64,000 bases of DNA from NCBI RefSeq assembly GCF_030997045.1, contig NZ_CP116899.1:4550001-4614000 (forward strand). The letters are read 5' to 3'. Numbering within the stretch: the first letter of the stretch is position 1; each line of letters starts with the position of its first letter. This document shows positions 53,038 to 61,455 of this stretch, in pieces. The translations under genes were made by a program, and so were the position numbers. Below the pieces are notes generated by a model that had not been told where the DNA came from, did not search any database, and worked only from the letters and a program-made list of their open reading frames with translations. The DNA is from Microbulbifer sp. TB1203 (GTDB lineage: Bacteria; Pseudomonadota; Gammaproteobacteria; Pseudomonadales; Cellvibrionaceae).

Positions 53038-56000
53038 TCATTGCAACAGTTTGGCCAGGGTCGGTTCCATGGCCTCGGCCCAGATCTCGTATCCTTTCCC
53101 GTTCGGGTGCAGGTAGTCCGGCATGATGTCCGCACTCAGGCGGCCGTCCCCGGAGAGGAACTCGTCGCCGATATCCAGGAAGAAAATATTTTTCCCGTCC
53201 GCGTATCCGGAAATGATCCTGTTGATCTCGCTGTTGATGTTCCGCATCAGCGTGCCGGGCTCCGCATCCCGGGGGAAGACGCCCAGCAGCAGGATTTTGG
53301 TCTCCGGCAGGCGGCTGCGCAGTTCGTCCAGCACCGTGCGGATGCCGGCGGCGGTAAGCTGCGGGTCCTCGTGGCGGTGGCCGGTGTTGTTGGTGCCGAT
53401 CATCAGCACTGCGGCCTTGGGGTTAATGCCGTCCACTTCGCCGTGATGCAAACGCCAGAGCAGGTTTTCGGTCCTGTCGCCACTGAAACCGAGGTTGACC
53501 GCATTGCGTTCGCCGTAGAATTTCTCCCATACGGCCTTGCCCTCCTTTTCCCAGCCCTGGGTGATGGAGTCGCCAATCATCAGCAGGTCCACATTGCCCT
53601 GCTCGATGCGCGCCAGTTTTTCCTCGTGGCGGGGCAGCCACCAGTCCCGCGACCAGTAGTGATCGAGTGTCGCCGGGGTGACGGAGAGCTTGCTGTAGTC
53701 GGGGCAGGCCTGATTCGCCTCGCCTTTGCGGTCCAGGCGGATATTGGCCACGGCCGCCTGGCCGGCGCCGGCGACGCGCAGTTCGAAGGGCACGGATACC
53801 GCAGAGAAATCGTCGCCTTGGGCCAGGCAGCTGAGCGCGACGCTGATATGCCGCCATCCCTTACCGGCCGTGGCCCGGCCGTGGCTGGAGAGATCCAGCT
53901 TCCGCTCGCACTCGTTGCCACATCTCAGTACCAGTTCCAGGTCACCCTTGTCGAGATCGTCCACCTTGAGGTCGAAGGACAGCACGCCCTCAGGCACATA
54001 GCCGGACAGGTCCAGTGGGCCGCCGTGCTGCAAGCTGAGGTCGGCGCTCCAGGTGTCCTTCCAGGTGAGGGTGAGGGCATCTTCCTGCACGTCCTTGTCG
54101 CTGGTCACCAGGGTGACGTGGCCGCTGGGCAGCCTGGCAAAGGCGCCGCTCAGCATCTGGTTCTGGCCGAACTCGTTGATCTGCACTCCCCAGGGCTGCA
54201 GCGGGCGACCGACATACAGGGCGATGCTGTCGCTTTCGCCACTGGTGAGGCCGGGGACATTTTCCGCGAGGCCTGAAGGCCCTTGCTCCGCGCCCGCGTA
54301 GTCGAGGCCGTAGCCGTAGGCGAACAGCGGATCGTAGTCCGGGTGGTGGGGGTTGAGACGCGCCTGCAACGGCAGTTTCGGCCAGGAAAACGACAGCTTG
54401 CCCTTGAAGTCGAAATTCGGCTCTCCGCTGTCTTTTGCAATAATCACGTCGGCGACGCCGGCCCCTTCGGTACCGGGCAGCCAGGCGGCGACGAAGGCTT
54501 CGGAGGCGTTCAGCTCCGGGTTGACCCACAGCGGGCGGCCGGAGAGGAATACAGAAACCACCGGAATGCCTTTGGATTTAAGGGATTTCAGCAGCGCCAG
54601 GCTCTGCTTTTTGCCCGCCTCGAATTCCAGCGTATTGAGGTCGCCCTGGCCCTCGGCATAGGGACGCTCGCCGAAAACGACTATCGCCACATCCGGCTTC
54701 TGCTCGAAGCTGCCATCCGCGGACAGCAGGGCGCTGCCGCCGGCCTTTTCCACCGCGGACTTGATGCCTGCATAAATCGAAGTGGCACCGGGGAATTTCT
54801 CGTTGGGAATGCCCGCGCCTTGCCAGCTGACGCTCCAGCCGCCGGACTGCATGGCGATGCTGTCGGCGCCGTCGCCGGCCACCAGGATTTTCTGTTTCGG
54901 GTTCAGCGGCAAAATATTGTTGCGGTTTTTCAGCAGCACCAGGCTCTCGCGCACGGCGCGGCGGGCGAGCGCCCGATGCTCCGGGGAACCGACGATATCC
55001 TCGCGGCCGGCCAGTGCCCGCTCGGAAGGCCTTTTGTCGAACAGGCCGGCGCGCAGTTTGACGCGCAGAATGCGCCTTACCGCGTCGTCCAGCCGTTCTT
55101 CGGAAATTTCCCCGGCGCGCACCTGGGCCAGGGTATTTTCGATCATTTTTTTCCAGTCGTAGGTGACCATCAGCAGGTCGATGCCGGCATTGATCGCCTG
55201 GGCGCAGCTGTCGTTGGTGCAGCAGGGCACCTGGCCGTGGCCGTTCCAGTCGCCCACCACCAGGCCGTCGAAGCCCATGCGCTCTTTCAGCACGTCGGTG
55301 AGCAGGTAGGAGTTACCGTGGTGCTTTTCGCCGTTCCAGGAGGAGAAGCTGGCCATCACCGTCTGCACCCCGGCCTCGATGGCGGCGGGGTAGCCCGGGT
55401 TGTGGATATCCACCAGCTCGCGCTCGTCGATGCGCGCGTCACCCTGGTCGTCGCCGCCGTAGGTTCCGCCATCGGCGAGGAAGTGCTTGGCGGTGGCGAT
55501 GACCCGGTCCTCATTGAGGAAACTGTTTGCACCGGCAGTGCCCTGCAGCCCCTGTACCATGGCCGCCGCATACTGGCGCACCACCTCGGGCTTTTCCGAA
55601 TAGCTCTCGTAGGTGCGTCCCCAAAAATCGTTCTGGGCCACCGCCAGGGTGGGGGCAAAGACCCACTCCACGCCGGTGGTGCGCACTTCGCGCGCGGTGG
55701 CCTCGCCGATGGCACGCACCAGGCGCGGATTGCGCGCAGCACCCAGGCCGATATTGTGGGGGAAGAGGGTGGCGCCGATCAGGTTGCCGTTGCCGTGCAC
55801 CGCGTCGGTTCCCCAGAAAATCGGGATGGCGGTACCGCCGTCGGCGGTATCCATGGACGCCTCCCAGAAAGCGTCCGCCAGCGCCACCCAGTCGTCCGGC
55901 CCGGCGCCATCCTTGCGGTTGGGCATGGAACCGCCACCGTTCAGGACCGAGCCGATATGGTATTTCCCGGCTTCTTCCGGCGTGATCGACTGGATTTCTG

Positions 56001-56202
56001 CCTGCATGATCTGCCCGACTTTTTCCTCAAGGGGCATTTTTGCCAGCAGCTTCTCCACCTGGATTTCGATTTTCTCGTCGCCAGCCGGGCTTGTGGCCTG
56101 CGGCCAAAGCTCCGGGCTTTTGTCCGCCTGCGCCAGCCCCCAGCTCGCCGGGAACAGTAGCGCCGCGCAGAGGAGACGGGCGGATAAGATTGATTTCTTC
56201 AT
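53038..56202 (-). CDS. GH3 beta-glucosidase fused to C-terminal SGNH/GDSL esterase
   Basis: A 1,054-residue exported protein (aaggaag before ATG, signal peptide ending WGLAQA). The N-terminal GH3 TIM barrel and alpha/beta sandwich (about 45-620) have nucleophile D318 in LVVGDWNG and GTDAVHGNGN. A beta-sandwich of the ExoP type (about 650-835) follows, and then a complete SGNH hydrolase (about 850-1054) with block I S879 in MIGDSITQ, block III GTNNTGH and block V DYLHPNG (D1029, H1032). The natural reading is a beta-glucosidase that also removes an acyl group, such as acetate, from the same oligosaccharide. Typical GH3 enzymes end before the SGNH part. A piece of its ExoP-type domain is found at 44638-44737. 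Confidence 0.87.
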   Translation of the reverse strand: MKKSILSARLLCAALLFPASWGLAQADKSPELWPQATSPAGDEKIEIQVEKLLAKMPLEEKVGQIMQAEIQSITPEEAGKYHIGSVLNGGGSMPNRKDGAGPDDWVALADAFWEASMDTADGGTAIPIFWGTDAVHGNGNLIGATLFPHNIGLGAARNPRLVRAIGEATAREVRTTGVEWVFAPTLAVAQNDFWGRTYESYSEKPEVVRQYAAAMVQGLQGTAGANSFLNEDRVIATAKHFLADGGTYGGDDQGDARIDERELVDIHNPGYPAAIEAGVQTVMASFSSWNGEKHHGNSYLLTDVLKERMGFDGLVVGDWNGHGQVPCCTNDSCAQAINAGIDLLMVTYDWKKMIENTLAQVRAGEISEERLDDAVRRILRVKLRAGLFDKRPSERALAGREDIVGSPEHRALARRAVRESLVLLKNRNNILPLNPKQKILVAGDGADSIAMQSGGWSVSWQGAGIPNEKFPGATSIYAGIKSAVEKAGGSALLSADGSFEQKPDVAIVVFGERPYAEGQGDLNTLEFEAGKKQSLALLKSLKSKGIPVVSVFLSGRPLWVNPELNASEAFVAAWLPGTEGAGVADVIIAKDSGEPNFDFKGKLSFSWPKLPLQARLNPHHPDYDPLFAYGYGLDYAGAEQGPSGLAENVPGLTSGESDSIALYVGRPLQPWGVQINEFGQNQMLSGAFARLPSGHVTLVTSDKDVQEDALTLTWKDTWSADLSLQHGGPLDLSGYVPEGVLSFDLKVDDLDKGDLELVLRCGNECERKLDLSSHGRATAGKGWRHISVALSCLAQGDDFSAVSVPFELRVAGAGQAAVANIRLDRKGEANQACPDYSKLSVTPATLDHYWSRDWWLPRHEEKLARIEQGNVDLLMIGDSITQGWEKEGKAVWEKFYGERNAVNLGFSGDRTENLLWRLHHGEVDGINPKAAVLMIGTNNTGHRHEDPQLTAAGIRTVLDELRSRLPETKILLLGVFPRDAEPGTLMRNINSEINRIISGYADGKNIFFLDIGDEFLSGDGRLSADIMPDYLHPNGKGYEIWAEAMEPTLAKLLQ

Positions 56203-56228
56203 AGGAACTTCCTTACAAAAACTTCCGC

Positions 56229-58202
56229 TTAATCGACCATCATTACAAAGCCGCCGTTGGCTTCCATGGAAACCTGCAACATCTCGCTGGATTTCAACTG
56301 CACCTGGCCCGCGGCGAAGGGGTGCTCGCTGTCGTCGTACAAGTGCAGGGCGCGCTTGCCGAGGCCATCCAGTTGACTGATATTCAATTGCAGTGTCTTT
56401 TCCTTTGCCTCGCCATTGATGCCGGCGATAAACCAGCGCTTGCCGCTGCGCCGGGCCAGCACTGCGTGTTCACCGGGAAAGCCGGCGAGCAGCCGGGTTT
56501 CGTCCCAGGCGGTGGGCAGCTGCTGCAGGTATTTGCGGTAGTCCGTCGGCAGTGCACGAATGGACTCCACACTGTCGGAGATATGCTGGATACCGGATTC
56601 GAATACCACCGCCAGTGCCGCTTCGTGGGCATTGGTGGTGTGGCGCCCGGCAGGTGGCTGGGAAAAGATCGACGGCGTGTAGTCCATGGAGCCGATCACG
56701 TTGCGTGCGAAGGGCAGAATGGTGTTGTAGCGGGGCGCATTTTCGTCGTAATCGGTATCGGCGGAGAAGGTGTAGAACTCGGCACCGCGCACCGCCTCCA
56801 TGCTCATCAGGTGGGGCCAGGTACGCTGCCAGCCGCGGGGGATGGTGCTGCCGTGGAAGTTGGCCAGTAGCTGGAAGTCCGCGGCGTCCTCAAGGATTTC
56901 CTGGTATAGGCGCACTATGTCCTGCTTGTCACTCTGGAAGAAATCCACCTTGATGCCGGCCACGCCCAGCTTCTGCAGCTTGGCAAACTCGGCGCGGCGT
57001 ATGCTGCGTTCGTCCATGCGGTTGCGCGGCAGTTCGCCGATAAAGTTGTGGCGGCCGCCGGAGTTGTACCAGAAGATCAGGCGGACCTTCTTTTGCTTGC
57101 CATAGGCCACCAGTTGCTCCATGGCATCGTCGGCGATGGTGTTCCAGTTGGTGTCGATGAGCGAGTACTCCCAGCCCATCTCCGCGGCCAGGTCGATAAA
57201 CTTCTTCAGGGTCTGCATGTTCCGGGGGCTCTCGTGGTCCGTCAGCCAGCTCCAGGAGGAGACGCCGGGTTCTATCCAGCTGGTGTCCTCGACACGGCTC
57301 GCCGGCGACAGGTGGAAGACCAGGTTGCTCTCGACAATTTCCGCGAGGTTTTCACCGGCGATCACAAAGCGCCAGGGCATTTGCCAGGGCAGGGTGGAGG
57401 CGGCGATGTTGCTGCCGAATCCCAGCGCGGATTCCTTTGAGGGCGGTGCTATGCGGTAGATGCCGTCTTCGGCCTTCGGCTGCAGGTGGGAGCCGTGGAA
57501 GTGCTCGTCCAGGCCCGCTTCGTGGATCACCAGCCAGGCGTCGCCCTTCTGTACCAGCGAGGGGAATCCCCAGCCCACGCCCTCGTCCTCGAGCACCGCT
57601 GTGCCGCTTGTAACCTGCTGCCAGGGGGTTTCGTAGGAAGGGTGGTAGATGGTGTTGAAGTCGTAGGGCTGGCCCCAAAAGCTCGAACCCTCTCCCACGT
57701 TGAACGCGGTTTTCTCTTCTACCATCCGGTAGTAGGAATCGCTCTTTTCGGGCAACACGTAGCGAAAGGCGAGCCCGTCGTCGTAGGCGCGCAGTTCCAG
57801 GGTCATGGCCAGCTTGGTTTCAGTGTCGGTGAATTCCAGTGCCAGTTCCCGGTATTCGGCGTGGTTTTCCCGGCGCTTGCCGGTTACCAGCGTGTAGTTG
57901 TCCTCTCCGCGGCGCTCTCTCTGCCGGTGGAATTTCACCGTGTGCGAGAAATCACTGACTATCGGATCGAGTGGTATGTCCCGGAAGTTGTAGCTGTGAA
58001 TTACCGGGCCCAGGGGCGACCAACCGAGCAGTTCGGTAGTGTCCTTTCCGCTGTGCAGCAGCATGCGGTATTCGAGCGCTTCGGCTTTGTTCTGCCGGAC
58101 CTGTATCTCCCGGCTGCTGTCGGGGGATTGCAGGGACCAGTCGGCGGCAAGTGCCGGTGTGCACAGCGCCAGGAACAGAGTTGTCGAGAGAGATCTTTTC
58201 AT
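56229..58202 (-). CDS. Second GH97 enzyme
   Basis: The ATG at 58202 gives a signal peptide (MKRSLSTTLFLALCTPALA); the frame extends 27 bp further upstream without benefit. The 657-residue protein has the N-terminal beta super-sandwich, TIM barrel with D420 in KVDFFQSD and E469 in SMEAVRG, and a C-terminal beta domain ending EANGGFVMMV. As in the other GH97, the Asp suggests the retaining alpha-galactosidase-type mechanism. Only 26 bp separate its 3' end from the GH3-SGNH start, so the two are probably co-transcribed. Substrate is inferred only; alpha-galactosyl decorations are plausible. Confidence 0.85.
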   Translation of the reverse strand: MKRSLSTTLFLALCTPALAADWSLQSPDSSREIQVRQNKAEALEYRMLLHSGKDTTELLGWSPLGPVIHSYNFRDIPLDPIVSDFSHTVKFHRQRERRGEDNYTLVTGKRRENHAEYRELALEFTDTETKLAMTLELRAYDDGLAFRYVLPEKSDSYYRMVEEKTAFNVGEGSSFWGQPYDFNTIYHPSYETPWQQVTSGTAVLEDEGVGWGFPSLVQKGDAWLVIHEAGLDEHFHGSHLQPKAEDGIYRIAPPSKESALGFGSNIAASTLPWQMPWRFVIAGENLAEIVESNLVFHLSPASRVEDTSWIEPGVSSWSWLTDHESPRNMQTLKKFIDLAAEMGWEYSLIDTNWNTIADDAMEQLVAYGKQKKVRLIFWYNSGGRHNFIGELPRNRMDERSIRRAEFAKLQKLGVAGIKVDFFQSDKQDIVRLYQEILEDAADFQLLANFHGSTIPRGWQRTWPHLMSMEAVRGAEFYTFSADTDYDENAPRYNTILPFARNVIGSMDYTPSIFSQPPAGRHTTNAHEAALAVVFESGIQHISDSVESIRALPTDYRKYLQQLPTAWDETRLLAGFPGEHAVLARRSGKRWFIAGINGEAKEKTLQLNISQLDGLGKRALHLYDDSEHPFAAGQVQLKSSEMLQVSMEANGGFVMMVD

Positions 58203-58243
58203 GATTTTTCCACTAGTTGTTAGGTCCAAATACTGTCGGTGCT

Positions 58244-58377
58244 GAATGGCACTAAGTTATGAGCTTTGCGTAGGATGGGCAAAGCGCAGCGTGCCCATCA
58301 CTGCCGCGGAAGATGGGCACGTCGCTGCGCTCCTTTACCCATCCTACAGGGGGGCTTCGATTAACTTAGTGCCATTC
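58244..58377. repeat. MITE-like element with 16-bp perfect terminal inverted repeats
   Basis: gaatggcactaagtta (58244-58259) and its exact reverse complement (58362-58377) flank a 134-bp element. Inside is an extended GTAGGATGGGC palindrome (58270 to about 58347). It separates GH31 from GH97 and could halt or stabilise transcripts. Confidence 0.8.
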
Positions 58378-58387
58378 CTATCGGGGC

Positions 58388-61306
58388 TCAGGTGGGTTTT
58401 TTCAGTACCAGTTTTTCTCCGTTGTATTCCACTGCCTCCGCCGGCTCGGCGTCAAAGTCCGCCGCGCTCTGGCCTTCGGTGATCCAGCGGACTTTGATCT
58501 GCCGCTTTTCCGCCATGCCCTTGAAGCTGCCGATGCGCTCGCCGATGGTCAGGGTGCCAGTGGCGCCGTCGTAGCTGAGAGGGATGCGGGACCACTGGCC
58601 GTTTTCATAGCCGTAGCTCTTGCCGTCGTCCTCGTAGATCTCGAAGCTGCCGTCCGCACCGGTGTACACGTTGAGGGTGAGCGGTGCATTCAGGCTTTCG
58701 CCGGTGTGCTGGATCGCGGGGCCGGTGGGGATGATGGAGCCGGCTTTCACGAACAGCGGCATACGCGCATAGGGGGCCTCGGCGTCGATGCTCTGGCCAC
58801 CGCGGTATTTTTTGCCGCTGTAGAAGTCATACCAGTCGCTGCTCGCGGGCAGGTAGACATCGCGGCTGCGCGCGCCGAATTCATATACCGGGTTCACCAG
58901 CAGTGCCGGGCCGAACAGGTACTGGGTGTTGATATCGCGCACCTTGGGGTCGTCGCCGAAGTCCATCGGCAGGCCGCGCATCATGGTGCCGTCCTTGTGG
59001 TGAGCATCGCCGGCCAGGGTGTAGATGTAGGGCATCAGGCGATAGCGCAGTTGGGTGTACCAGACCAGGCTTTCGTAGGTTTCGCTGCCCTCGTCGGCGA
59101 GGTTGTAGATCTCCCGGTAGGGGTTCTGCCCGTGGGAGCGGAACAGCGGGGTGAAGGCGCCGAACTGGAACCAGCGGAGGTTGAGTTCCTGCCACTCCTG
59201 CTGTTCGCTCTCCGCCATTTCGCTGTAGTGGCCGACGGTGACGCTGCCGTTTTGGCGGAAGCGGTCTTCGGGGGTGAAGCCGCCGATATCGAAGGTCCAG
59301 TAGGGCATGCCCGCCATGCCCACACCGACGCCCGCGGCGATCTGCTCCTTCAGGTTGGACCAGCGGGAGACCACGTCGCCGCTCCAGATCGCCGAGCCGG
59401 TGCGCTGGATGCCGCCGAAGCCGGAACGGGTGAGAATAAAGCTGCGCTTGTGGCCGTCGGTTTCGCGTTCGCCCTGGTACACGCTCTCCGCGTGGGGCAG
59501 CGCGTAGGCGTTGAAGACCTCGGCACCGGTGCCCCGGGCGTTGGGGGTGATCAGGTCCTTGCGGTGTTCGAAGTTGAGGTTGGAGTGGATATCCGGCTCC
59601 ACCGCATCCAGCCACCAGGCGTCGAAACCGAGAGTGTTGAGTTTGTCCCGGATCTGGCCCCAGTAGATTTCCCGGCACTCGGGGTTGTAGGCATCGTAGA
59701 AGCTGTTCAGGTAACCGGAACCGATCCAGTCGAGGTTTTCTTTCTCGATGTTCTTGTTGAACATGCAGCCCTTGGCATTGAGCGCCTTGTAGTGCTCAGT
59801 GGTGGGATAGAACTTGGGCCATACGGAAATCATGATATTGGCGTTCAGCTCGTGTACCCGGTCGACCATGGCCTTGGGTTCAGGGAAGTGCGCCTTGTCG
59901 AAATCGTGGCTGCCCCAGGCGTCCTCCGGCCAGTAGGACCAGTCGAGTACGATATTGTCGATGGGGATTTTGCGCTCGCGGTATTCCTCCAGCGCTCCCA
60001 GCAGTTCATCCTGGGACTTGTAGCGCTCGCGGCTCTGCCAGAAACCGAAGGCCCATTTGGGCAGCATGGTGGCCTTGCCGGTCAGTTCGCGATAGCCGGA
60101 GATCACGTCGTCCTTGCTGTCGCCGGCGACAAAGTAGTAATCCACCGCCTTGCCGGTATCGGAGGCGAATGACAGCCGCTGCTTTTCCGCCGCCGGCAGG
60201 GGGGCGTGCTGCAGCAGGCGGAAGTAGCCGCCCCCGGGGGTCCAGTCCAGGCTCAATGGATATTTTGTGTTTGCCTGCAGGTCCACTTCGGCATTGTGGT
60301 ACCAGGGGTTCCAGTTCATCCGCCAGCGGTCCAGCAGCAGCTCGCCGTCCAGAGACAGCTTGGCGTAGCCGCTGGAATACATCTTGAACTCATGCTCGCC
60401 GCTGGTTTTCGGCGAGATGCTGCCCTCCCACTCTATGCGCAAGTTTTTCGCCTCTGCCACTTCTTCCGGCAGCGGTACTTCACGCACGCTGGCGTGAGAC
60501 AGGAACTGGTAATCGAGGTCCGCTACCACCTGTTCCATTTTCAGCTCGTCGCCGTCGTAGTAGCGCGCGGTGAGGCCGCCCTTGTTGCCCTCGGCATCGT
60601 AGAGTTCGAAGGCGGCGGACAGCGGCTGCGGCGGCTTCGGATCGCCCAGGCGGGAGATACCGTTGTTGTTCCACAGCAGGCCGTAGTTGCGGCTGGAAAC
60701 CAGGTAGGGAATGGTGATTTCCAGGTTGTAAGTGGTCAGCTCGATATTTTTGCCGGCGTAGTTCACGTGGCCGTCCTGCTGCTGGCCCAGGCCGTAGAAG
60801 GCTTCATCGGGCAGCGGTTGGAACTGCTGGCGGAACGAATAGGAATCCGCATCCACCGCACCGGGATCACCCTGCACCGGGGCTAGGCTGCGCTCCGCCT
60901 CGGCGAGCAGCACTTCGCCCTGTGCGTCTTTGAACTGTACCGCGCCATTCGCCAGGGAGACCTCCGCGGAAATTTCTTCCGTCTTGATCACCAGGCGGTC
61001 GTCGCGCTGCGCTACGGAGAATGCCGTTTTCTGCGGCTCGGCGATCACCATCAGGTTATCGGGCAGATTGGCGAAACTCGTCTGCGGGGTAGCGGTTACG
61101 CGAATGATGTCATCATCGATCACCTGCAGGCGCACCCGCTTGAATTCTCCGTCCGCCAGCTCGACTACCGCGCCGTTGGCGGTCTTCTGCCAGTTTTTAG
61201 CCGCAGCTTCGGCGGTGGTTTCCTTCGGCGCGCCGTCGCAGGCGTAGAGCCAGGGGAAGAGGGCGAGTGCCATCAGTGGGCGTGCATAGGTTTTATATTC
61301 TTTCAT
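58388..61306 (-). CDS. GH31 alpha-xylosidase lipoprotein with PA14 insert
   Basis: A 972-residue lipoprotein (signal to lipobox WLYAC). The N-terminal beta domain is interrupted by a PA14 module (about 245-367, LTARYYDGDELKME through FRLLQHAP), then the TIM barrel with nucleophile D567 in WWLDAVEPD and acid/base D644 in IWSGDVV, and C-terminal beta domains. A PA14 inserted in the N-terminal region is the architecture of Cellvibrio japonicus Xyl31A, a xyloglucan-oligosaccharide alpha-xylosidase, so the same role is likely; no symbol is assigned because orthology was not tested. It is membrane-anchored, acting with the GH3 beta-glucosidase and GH95 fucosidase encoded downstream. Confidence 0.88.
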   Translation of the reverse strand: MKEYKTYARPLMALALFPWLYACDGAPKETTAEAAAKNWQKTANGAVVELADGEFKRVRLQVIDDDIIRVTATPQTSFANLPDNLMVIAEPQKTAFSVAQRDDRLVIKTEEISAEVSLANGAVQFKDAQGEVLLAEAERSLAPVQGDPGAVDADSYSFRQQFQPLPDEAFYGLGQQQDGHVNYAGKNIELTTYNLEITIPYLVSSRNYGLLWNNNGISRLGDPKPPQPLSAAFELYDAEGNKGGLTARYYDGDELKMEQVVADLDYQFLSHASVREVPLPEEVAEAKNLRIEWEGSISPKTSGEHEFKMYSSGYAKLSLDGELLLDRWRMNWNPWYHNAEVDLQANTKYPLSLDWTPGGGYFRLLQHAPLPAAEKQRLSFASDTGKAVDYYFVAGDSKDDVISGYRELTGKATMLPKWAFGFWQSRERYKSQDELLGALEEYRERKIPIDNIVLDWSYWPEDAWGSHDFDKAHFPEPKAMVDRVHELNANIMISVWPKFYPTTEHYKALNAKGCMFNKNIEKENLDWIGSGYLNSFYDAYNPECREIYWGQIRDKLNTLGFDAWWLDAVEPDIHSNLNFEHRKDLITPNARGTGAEVFNAYALPHAESVYQGERETDGHKRSFILTRSGFGGIQRTGSAIWSGDVVSRWSNLKEQIAAGVGVGMAGMPYWTFDIGGFTPEDRFRQNGSVTVGHYSEMAESEQQEWQELNLRWFQFGAFTPLFRSHGQNPYREIYNLADEGSETYESLVWYTQLRYRLMPYIYTLAGDAHHKDGTMMRGLPMDFGDDPKVRDINTQYLFGPALLVNPVYEFGARSRDVYLPASSDWYDFYSGKKYRGGQSIDAEAPYARMPLFVKAGSIIPTGPAIQHTGESLNAPLTLNVYTGADGSFEIYEDDGKSYGYENGQWSRIPLSYDGATGTLTIGERIGSFKGMAEKRQIKVRWITEGQSAADFDAEPAEAVEYNGEKLVLKKPT

Positions 61307-61346
61307 GGTCCTGTTCGTACTTCACTTGTTATCAAACTCTGTCGTT

Positions 61347-61436
61347 CTGTAGGAGCCTGCTTGTGACCGCCAAGGATGGCGGAGTGCCGCCCAGCGGAAA
61401 TGCAGATTTTGCAGGAGCAAAAATCTGTCAGGCGAA
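61347..61436. repeat. REP-like element A, copy 2 (inverted)
   Basis: Inverted partner of 52881-52969, located between the GH31 and the halogenase-like genes. Strong local identity including ccagcggaaatgcagatttt. Confidence 0.8.
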
Positions 61437-61455
61437 CCTTTCAACTGAAATTTAT

